Assembly: GCA_020633235.1 (NCBI GenBank)
Contig: JACKEA010000005.1
Location: 806,001 to 870,000, forward strand
Direction: 5' to 3'
Origin: Polyangiaceae bacterium
GTDB taxonomy: Bacteria; Myxococcota_A; Polyangia; Polyangiales; Polyangiaceae
DNA: 64,000 nt
Both the position numbers and the translations under genes were made by a program. The first letter of the stretch is position 1, and the number at the start of each line of letters is the position of its first letter. Below the pieces are notes generated by a model that saw nothing but the letters and a program-made list of their open reading frames with translations, made no database searches and was not told the DNA's origin. Below, in pieces: positions 58,735 to 64,000 of this stretch.

Positions 58735-59953
58735 TGCGATCGCTCATCACCCACTCGTCCCAGTACGAGGGCCATCCCGGATAGGTGATGTAGTGGAACT
58801 CGCCGTCGGTCTTCAGCACCACGGCGTCCCACAGCTTGCCGCCCCAGGTGACCTTCAGCTTTGCTCCCTTGGGATATTTGCGAAAGCGCAAGGGGCCGAC
58901 GCCAGCGTTGTCCAGCGTCTGATCCTCCGAGTGGTTGTAGAGATAAAAGCGCACCTCACTCTGCTTTCGCCCCGCGCGGCGCACCTCCGCGATGCGCTCG
59001 CTCTTGCCCCAGGACGCGAGCACGTAGCTGCCCGCCGCAAAGGGGCCCGTGCCCCGCTCTGCCGGCTCCGCCGTGGCCAGCACGGCGCGCTCGGAGACGC
59101 CCCGCGCGTGAAAGCCCGAGCGCTGCTTCTCGCGATACTTCATCTCGCTCGCGACGCGGGCACGGAGCTCGCCGAGATCCACCCGCCGATCCGAGTCGTC
59201 GTCCATCAGGCCATCCCCCCGGAGGCCGTCGATCACCGTCTGCGTGAAGGTCCAGTTCACCGTCGAGAGATTCGAGGCTTCCGCCGAGGTCAGGCTGACG
59301 GTGGGGATCTTCTTTGCGTCCGCCACGGCGTCCGCCACGCTGGCGAGCGTTCCCGAGTAGCAGCAATCCGCCATCAACAGCAGCTGCTTGCCGGAGAAGT
59401 GCGCGTTGATGGACTCGGCGATCGACGACACCGCGAGCTTCTGATCGTAGGCGATGAAATACGGCTTGCCCTCGGCGTCCCTCGAGCCGTGCCCCGCGTA
59501 GTAGAAGAACAACGTCGCGTCCGCCGGCGCGCGCTTCGCCACGTTCACCAACGCTCGCAAGATGGCGTCCTTGGTGGCCGCCTGGTCGAGCAAGAGCTCG
59601 ACGTTCTTCGCGGGCACGCCGCGCGCACGCAACACGTCGTAGAGCTCCTGGTCCTTTCGCATCTCCGCCGACCAACCATTGACTCCCGGCTGGCCGAAGC
59701 TGAGCACCCCGGCGATCACGCCGTAGGTCCGCTCCCCCGCAAGCAACGCTCCTTCTGGTGTCGAGATGGGTCGTTCCGCCGCGGAAGCTCGCGGCGCGAC
59801 CGTCGCGGACGGAGCGACCGTCGCGGAAGACGCCCACGCCGGCACCTTGAACCCGGACGGCGCCGCCGCGGACGCCTCGCGCGTCCTCTCCCGCGAGCAC
59901 GCGGTCAGCAGCAGCAACACGACGAGGACGAGCGCACGCACCACCCACAGCAT
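58724..59953 (-). CDS. Caspase-like (C14) lipoprotein with Tudor-like C-terminus
   Basis: A 409-residue predicted lipoprotein; the ATG at 59953 gives lipobox LLLTACSR. After an Ala/Ser linker, the caspase-fold domain (about residues 75-290) has the candidate catalytic His155 in FFYYAGHGSRDAEGKPYF and Cys198 in LLLMADCCYSGTLASV, as in metacaspase/caspase-like peptidases of clan CD. The C-terminal 100 residues end in KVTWGGKLWDAVVLKTDGEFHYITYPGWPSYWDEWV (split here by many residues), matching the Tudor-knot/chromo-barrel pattern W.G..W.A.V.......Y..Y.GW...WDEWV. A lipid anchor puts this outside the cytoplasm. Substrates unknown. Confidence 0.88.
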   Translation of the reverse strand: MLWVVRALVLVVLLLLTACSRERTREASAAAPSGFKVPAWASSATVAPSATVAPRASAAERPISTPEGALLAGERTYGVIAGVLSFGQPGVNGWSAEMRKDQELYDVLRARGVPAKNVELLLDQAATKDAILRALVNVAKRAPADATLFFYYAGHGSRDAEGKPYFIAYDQKLAVSSIAESINAHFSGKQLLLMADCCYSGTLASVADAVADAKKIPTVSLTSAEASNLSTVNWTFTQTVIDGLRGDGLMDDDSDRRVDLGELRARVASEMKYREKQRSGFHARGVSERAVLATAEPAERGTGPFAAGSYVLASWGKSERIAEVRRAGRKQSEVRFYLYNHSEDQTLDNAGVGPLRFRKYPKGAKLKVTWGGKLWDAVVLKTDGEFHYITYPGWPSYWDEWVMSDRISP

Positions 59954-60124
59954 GCCCCCCAGCGCACGCCCCGCACCACCAAAAACACGCCTCTCCCTGC
60001 CGCGCCGTCGTCCACAGAGCGAAACACGCACACCGCGCCGAGTCTCTCTGGGCACGGCCGCGGTCACGCGCAACCGAACCGCGCCGGGGATCGCGCCGCA
60101 CCAACAACAAAACGGCAAGGGCCT

Positions 60125-61150
60125 TCAGGGATTCTCGACGCGGGCGAACGCGCGCTCGGTGAGCGTGACGGCGACGATCAGCGCGCCAAAGGAGCCAAAC
60201 GCGCCCAATAGCGGTGCCGCCAGCGCCAACATCGCGGCGGCCGTGCCATGACACGCCCAGCGATAGCTGGCGAGGGACGCGCTCTCCGTTCCTCGGATCG
60301 CGGAGAACACCGACGAGCCCAAAGACGCCGCGAGCGCCAGGGCGAGCAGGACGAGCGCCGTGGGGCCGCGCACGATGCCGAGATGCACCGTGATGGCCGT
60401 GAAGGACAGCGCGCCGAGCCCCCGCGCGATGGCGCTTCCGCGCACACCCAGAACGTGGGCCAACGTGTGGTATCCCGCCTTGGCGTCGCCGACGCGATCC
60501 TTCTCGTAGTTGGCCTGCAGGTACAGCGCAGCGACGGCGGCACACGCGAGCGCCGTGGGCAGCACCGCGGACAGTGAGCTTCCGAGCGGAACGCTGGGCA
60601 ATGCCGCGGCGCGACCGATCACCGCGGCGGTGCCGATCAGCGCGCCGTGCGCGAGGTTTCCGAGTCCTGGGTGCGCCTTCGCCGGCTGATAAGCGAGGAG
60701 CAGCAGCGTCGCAGCGATCACGAGCCAGAGCGCCGCAGCGTGCGCGCCGAGGGTGACGATCGCCACGAACACACCGAGCAGCATCGCGATGGCAGTGGTC
60801 GGCCCCTCCGGCAACAAACCCCGTGGTGCCGGCCGGTGCGGCGCGTCCACTCGATCCGCTTCGACGTCGAGCAGATCGTTGATCAGCTGCCCCACGCCCC
60901 AGCCGAGGCCGGCTGCCAGCGAAGCGAGGGCGACGTGGGTGGGCGCTTCCAGCTGCTCGGCACTGGCGGCTCCGGCGAGCACGGCCCCGGCGGGGAACAC
61001 GAAGAAGTGCGGCCGCAGCGCCGACAACACCGCCCAGGCAAACTCGCGGGACGAAAGACCGAGCTGGGGCGCGCGCCCACGGACTAGCGCGCCGAGATAG
61101 CGCGTTCCTTCCCGCGCGAGCCGCGTCACGGAGCTCACGGCAGCGACCAT
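60125..61150 (-). CDS. UbiA-family prenyltransferase
   Basis: A 341-residue polytopic membrane enzyme, about eight TM helices. Two Asp-rich prenyl-diphosphate sites: QLINDLLDVEADRVDAPHRPAPRG (NDxxDxxxD, residues 91-99) and LYLQANYEKDRVGDAKAGYHTLAHVLG. UbiA enzymes transfer prenyl chains to quinone, chlorophyll, heme or lipid acceptors. The N-terminal region and the acceptor-specific features do not identify the substrate; no quinone or carotenoid gene is adjacent. The caspase-like gene lies downstream on the same strand (171-base gap). Confidence 0.88.
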   Translation of the reverse strand: MVAAVSSVTRLAREGTRYLGALVRGRAPQLGLSSREFAWAVLSALRPHFFVFPAGAVLAGAASAEQLEAPTHVALASLAAGLGWGVGQLINDLLDVEADRVDAPHRPAPRGLLPEGPTTAIAMLLGVFVAIVTLGAHAAALWLVIAATLLLLAYQPAKAHPGLGNLAHGALIGTAAVIGRAAALPSVPLGSSLSAVLPTALACAAVAALYLQANYEKDRVGDAKAGYHTLAHVLGVRGSAIARGLGALSFTAITVHLGIVRGPTALVLLALALAASLGSSVFSAIRGTESASLASYRWACHGTAAAMLALAAPLLGAFGSFGALIVAVTLTERAFARVENP

Positions 61151-61264
61151 AGCAGGCGCCAACCTGAGGTTGTCGGCGCCAACCTTCAATTGGCGTGGCA
61201 TCCAGCGTTTGCACCGGAAAATCCGTGATTTGGGCTGGCCCTGCCTTTGCTTTCCCTGGGGCCA

Positions 61265-63952
61265 ATGGATCGCCTGCGCCTCGTGTTCCTGTTCGTGCTG
61301 GGTGTGCTCGTCGTCGGCTGCGGCGCCTCGACGCCGGACGACGACGCCAGCACCCGCGCCACCCTCACCGGCGACTCGCCCCTGGTCGAGACGTTCCAGA
61401 AGGCCGAAGACGAGACCGGCGTGCCGGCCGAGGTGCTGGCCACCGTCGCCTTCGTCCAGACGCGCTTCAGCATGAACCGCTACTCGACGGAGGAGCTCGG
61501 CCACGCGCCGCGGGAGCTCGGCCTGATGGCGATTGGGACCGGCGGCAAGGTCGACGTGGACAGCGCCGCCAAGCTCGCAGGCCTGCCATCGAGCGTGGTG
61601 GCCACCGACCCGAGCGCCAACGTGCGCGCCGCGGCCCTGTGGCTGGCAGCAGAAGCGAAACGCCAAGGCCTGATGCCGCTGTCGGCGGAAGGCTGGCGCC
61701 CCGTGGTCGAAGCCTACGGCGGCGAAGAGCTCGGCCTCGAGGTCCTGCGGAGGCTGCGCCTCGGCTTCGAAGCGCAGGACGACGACGGCCTCGGCATCGA
61801 GCTCCAGGTGGACGGCCCAGAAGACGTGCTCGGGCAGGTCGCGCAGTCCCTCGGCTACCCCGGAGCCAAGTGGAACCCCGCTTACAGCGGCAACTACACC
61901 AACGCGAACCGCGGAGCGTCGCAGATCAACTACATCGTGATCCACACCACTCAGGGCTCCTACGCCGGCACCGTGAGCTGGTTCAAGAACCCCGCCGCCA
62001 AGGTCTCCTCGCACTACGTGGTGCGCTCGAGCGACGGCGAGATCACTCAGATGGTCGACGATCGTGACATTGCCTGGCACGACGCCTGTTTCAACTCGAA
62101 CTCCATCGGCATCGAGCACGAGGGCTACGTTCAAGATCCCGGCAAGTGGTACACCGAGGCCATGTACCAAGCGTCCGCCAAGCTGACGGCTTGGCTGTGC
62201 GACAAGTACGGCATCCCCAAGGACCGCAAGCACATCATGGGCCACGGAGAAGCGCCGGACTGCTCCGACCACACCGATCCGGGCTCCGGCTGGAACTGGA
62301 ACCACTACATGGATCTGGTGAAGAACGGCGCTTGCAAGCCCTCCACCGAGGTGTGCAACGGCAAGGACGACGACTGCGACGGCTCCGTGGACGAAGGCGA
62401 CGTGTGCCTGATCGAGCAGGTCATCGTCCCGCAGATGGGCACCTTGAATGGCTCGCCGTCGAGCGATCTCGACGGCGACGGCAAGGCCGACGTCTGCGCC
62501 CGAGCGAGCAAGGGCCTCTTGTGCTCGACCTCCGGCAGCGGGTTCAAGGGCACGCTGTTGGGCCCCGAGCTCACGAACGCGAGCGGCTGGGACAAGCCGC
62601 AGTACTTCGGCACGCTGCGCATGGGGGACGTTAACGGTGACGGCAAGGCCGACGTCTGTGCTCGGGCGGCGGCGGGGGTTTCCTGCTGGCTCAGCGACGG
62701 CAACGGATTCCCCGACAAGATCGCCGGCCCCAAGTGGAGCAACGCCGACGGCTGGGACGACATCAAGTACTGGAGCACGCTGCGCTTGGCCGACGTGAAC
62801 GGTGACGGCAAGGCAGATCTGTGCGCCCGGAGCGCGACGGACTTCCGCTGCCACCTCTCCAAGGGCGACGGCTTCGGCGCCGCCATCACCGGACCCGCGC
62901 TGTCCGACGCCAAGGGCTGGGGACACGACCGCTACTACGGGACCATCCGCATGGGCGACGTGAACGGCGACGGCAAGGCCGACGTCTGCGCTCGAGGCAG
63001 CGGCGGCGTGTCCTGCTGGCTGAGCGACGGAGCGGGCTTCCCCGACAAGATCGACGGCCCCACCCTCACCGACGCCAACAGCTGGGACGGCGTGCAGTAC
63101 TGGTCCACGCTCCGGATGGCGGACGTCAACGGCGACGGCAAAGCGGATCTGTGCGCCCGCGCGGCCGCTGGGCTTCGCTGCTGGCTCAGCGATGGCACCT
63201 CCGTCACCGACAAGATCGACGGTCCCGAGCTCTCCAACGCCAAGGGCTGGAACAAGCCCGAGTACTACAGCACGTTGCGCTTCGGAGATCTGAACCGAGA
63301 CGGCAAGGCCGACGTCTGTGCCCGCGCGGCCGCCGGGCTTCGCTGCTGGCTGAGCGACGGCAAGGGCTTCCCCGAGCAGGTGACGAGCGACGAGCTCTCG
63401 GACAAGAAGGGTTGGAACAAGCCGGAGTACTACTCCACCCTGCGCTTGGCGGACGACAGCGGCGACGGACGCGCGGACGTCTGCGGCCGCGGCATCGCCG
63501 GCGTGTTCTGCTGGGAGTTCGACGGCAAGGCGTTCTCGCCGCCGGTGACCGGCCCCGCCTGGAAGGACGAAAGCGGCTGGAACAAAATCATGTATTACTC
63601 GACGCTCCAGGCCGCCGGTGGCTGCGTAGCGAGCGAGGAAGTCTGCAACCAGGCGGACGACGACTGTGACGGCGAGGTCGACGAAGACGACGTGTGCGGC
63701 GGCTGGAACGACGGCGGCGTGGTGGGCGCCGCTGGTGCGGGCGGCGGTGCCGGTGCCGGCGGAAGCCCGAGCGGCGCGACGCCCCCGGCGCTTGCCCCGG
63801 ACGAGTCCGGCTGCGGCTGCCGCACGCCACGCTCGCCGGTCGGCGGCGGGCTGCCCTTGTTCCTGGCGCTGGCTCTCGGTGGCTCCCTGTGGCTGCGGCG
63901 GCGCTCAGCGGGTGCGAACCAGCCACAAGATGACGAGCCCTACCAGGCCTAG
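61265..63952 (+). CDS. PGRP-type N-acetylmuramoyl-L-alanine amidase with seven-repeat propeller and MYXO-CTERM tail
   Basis: An 895-residue exported protein; the ATG at 61265 gives lipobox VLVVGCGA. Residues about 190-350 are an Amidase_2/PGRP domain (INYIVIHTTQGSYAGTVSWFKNP, WHDACFNSNSIGIEHEGY, IMGHGEAPDCSDHTDPGSGWNWNHY) with predicted zinc ligands His227, His327 and Asp338. Two CNxxDDDCDGxVDExDVC motifs (MopE-like) flank seven repeats of about 55 residues, each with D(V/L)NGDGKADVCAR, as in FG-GAP/VCBS propellers. The C-terminus has the GCGCR, hydrophobic and RRRS features of a MYXO-CTERM sorting tail. It likely cleaves peptidoglycan while tethered to the surface. Confidence 0.92.
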   Translation: MDRLRLVFLFVLGVLVVGCGASTPDDDASTRATLTGDSPLVETFQKAEDETGVPAEVLATVAFVQTRFSMNRYSTEELGHAPRELGLMAIGTGGKVDVDSAAKLAGLPSSVVATDPSANVRAAALWLAAEAKRQGLMPLSAEGWRPVVEAYGGEELGLEVLRRLRLGFEAQDDDGLGIELQVDGPEDVLGQVAQSLGYPGAKWNPAYSGNYTNANRGASQINYIVIHTTQGSYAGTVSWFKNPAAKVSSHYVVRSSDGEITQMVDDRDIAWHDACFNSNSIGIEHEGYVQDPGKWYTEAMYQASAKLTAWLCDKYGIPKDRKHIMGHGEAPDCSDHTDPGSGWNWNHYMDLVKNGACKPSTEVCNGKDDDCDGSVDEGDVCLIEQVIVPQMGTLNGSPSSDLDGDGKADVCARASKGLLCSTSGSGFKGTLLGPELTNASGWDKPQYFGTLRMGDVNGDGKADVCARAAAGVSCWLSDGNGFPDKIAGPKWSNADGWDDIKYWSTLRLADVNGDGKADLCARSATDFRCHLSKGDGFGAAITGPALSDAKGWGHDRYYGTIRMGDVNGDGKADVCARGSGGVSCWLSDGAGFPDKIDGPTLTDANSWDGVQYWSTLRMADVNGDGKADLCARAAAGLRCWLSDGTSVTDKIDGPELSNAKGWNKPEYYSTLRFGDLNRDGKADVCARAAAGLRCWLSDGKGFPEQVTSDELSDKKGWNKPEYYSTLRLADDSGDGRADVCGRGIAGVFCWEFDGKAFSPPVTGPAWKDESGWNKIMYYSTLQAAGGCVASEEVCNQADDDCDGEVDEDDVCGGWNDGGVVGAAGAGGGAGAGGSPSGATPPALAPDESGCGCRTPRSPVGGGLPLFLALALGGSLWLRRRSAGANQPQDDEPYQA

Positions 63953-64000
63953 CGCCAAGGTCACCACCACGACCGCCACGACCACGAGCGCATTGCTCCG
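63905..64000 (-). CDS. C-terminal end of a membrane protein (partial)
   Basis: The last 31 codons of a minus-strand gene entering from the right edge. The frame reads a single long hydrophobic helix (NALVVVAVVVVTLALGLVG followed by LVILWLVRTR) and then stops. The Arg-rich end after the helix fits a short cytosolic tail. It overlaps the 3' end of the convergent amidase gene by 48 bases. Too little to assign a family. Confidence 0.5.
   Translation of the reverse strand, partial: RSNALVVVAVVVVTLALGLVGLVILWLVRTR

Noticed and set aside
61151..62926. N-terminal extension of the UbiA frame by about 590 codons
   Set aside because: Extension is antisense to the amidase propeller and lacks any domain; the UbiA fold starts at about 61150.
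1..64000. tRNA, rRNA, riboswitch or insertion-sequence remnants
   Set aside because: No cloverleaf ending in CCA, no 16S/23S-like segment, no transposase fragments and no terminal inverted repeats seen in the spacers.

Overview
The window is high-GC bacterial chromosome and its content points to a myxobacterium (Myxococcota, most like Polyangiales). The clues are many secreted lipoproteins with long Gly/Ala/Ser/Thr linkers, several membrane-anchored Ser/Thr kinases next to TPR or PEGA proteins, an FHA-domain sigma-54 activator, MopE-like CNxxDDDCDGxVDE motifs, and a C-terminal GCGC-plus-TM-plus-RRR tail of the MYXO-CTERM type. The species call is inferred from this content only. I see no rRNA, tRNA, CRISPR array, insertion sequence or prophage.

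Layout. 1-2763: 5' part of a Ser/Thr kinase, divergent from a TPR membrane protein, a cysteine-rich lipoprotein and a PH-domain protein. 2768-9303: penicillin-acylase-like lipoprotein, RNase HI, fibro-slime lipoprotein, AI-2E family permease and two small proteins. 9404-14114: SUV3-like RNA helicase, citrate synthase and a tail-anchored Ala/Lys/Pro-rich protein. 14115-14845: a gene-poor stretch with a duplicated AT-rich element. 14846-20900: DUF362 protein, zinc-ribbon protein, an unknown protein behind a palindrome-rich promoter, GlnRS with a C-terminal YqeY/GatB-like domain, and an FGE-like lipoprotein. 21160-22727: a short Gly-rich lipoprotein and a collagen-like surface protein, closed by a strong intrinsic terminator. 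22731-35850: glycosyltransferase, AlkB, OmpA-like lipoprotein, papain-like peptidase, a carrier-HEAT-cNMP fusion protein, metallophosphoesterase, Hint-domain lipoprotein, MutT and a somatomedin-B-like lipoprotein. 36021-47575: two signalling cassettes, described below. 47576-48448: bfr and bfd, divergent, around an iron-box candidate. 48535-55241: second DUF362 protein, tandem-repeat lipoprotein, YbaK-like deacylase, UvrA and a cyclophilin lipoprotein. 55423-64000: XRE-cupin regulator, HAD phosphatase, an ArsA/Get3-like ATPase pair, a caspase-like lipoprotein with a Tudor-like tail, a UbiA prenyltransferase, and a very large PGRP-type amidase with a seven-repeat propeller.

How the genes fit together. 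A theme occurs three times: a Ser/Thr kinase beside a signal-peptide TPR or PEGA protein with C-terminal TM helices and one or more Cys/Gly-rich lipoproteins (1-2350, 36021-40271, 43661-47575). The third copy faces a gene for an FHA-sigma54 activator. The space between them holds a 14-bp perfect palindrome and a good -24/-12 promoter, which together look like a phospho-signal-gated regulon. Much of the rest builds or remodels the envelope: acylase, amidase, collagen-like, LamG, fibro-slime and SMB-like lipoproteins. Housekeeping genes (gltA, glnS, uvrA, rnhA, alkB, mutT) are interspersed singly. Apart from the 14.1-14.8 kb stretch, nothing looks recently acquired.
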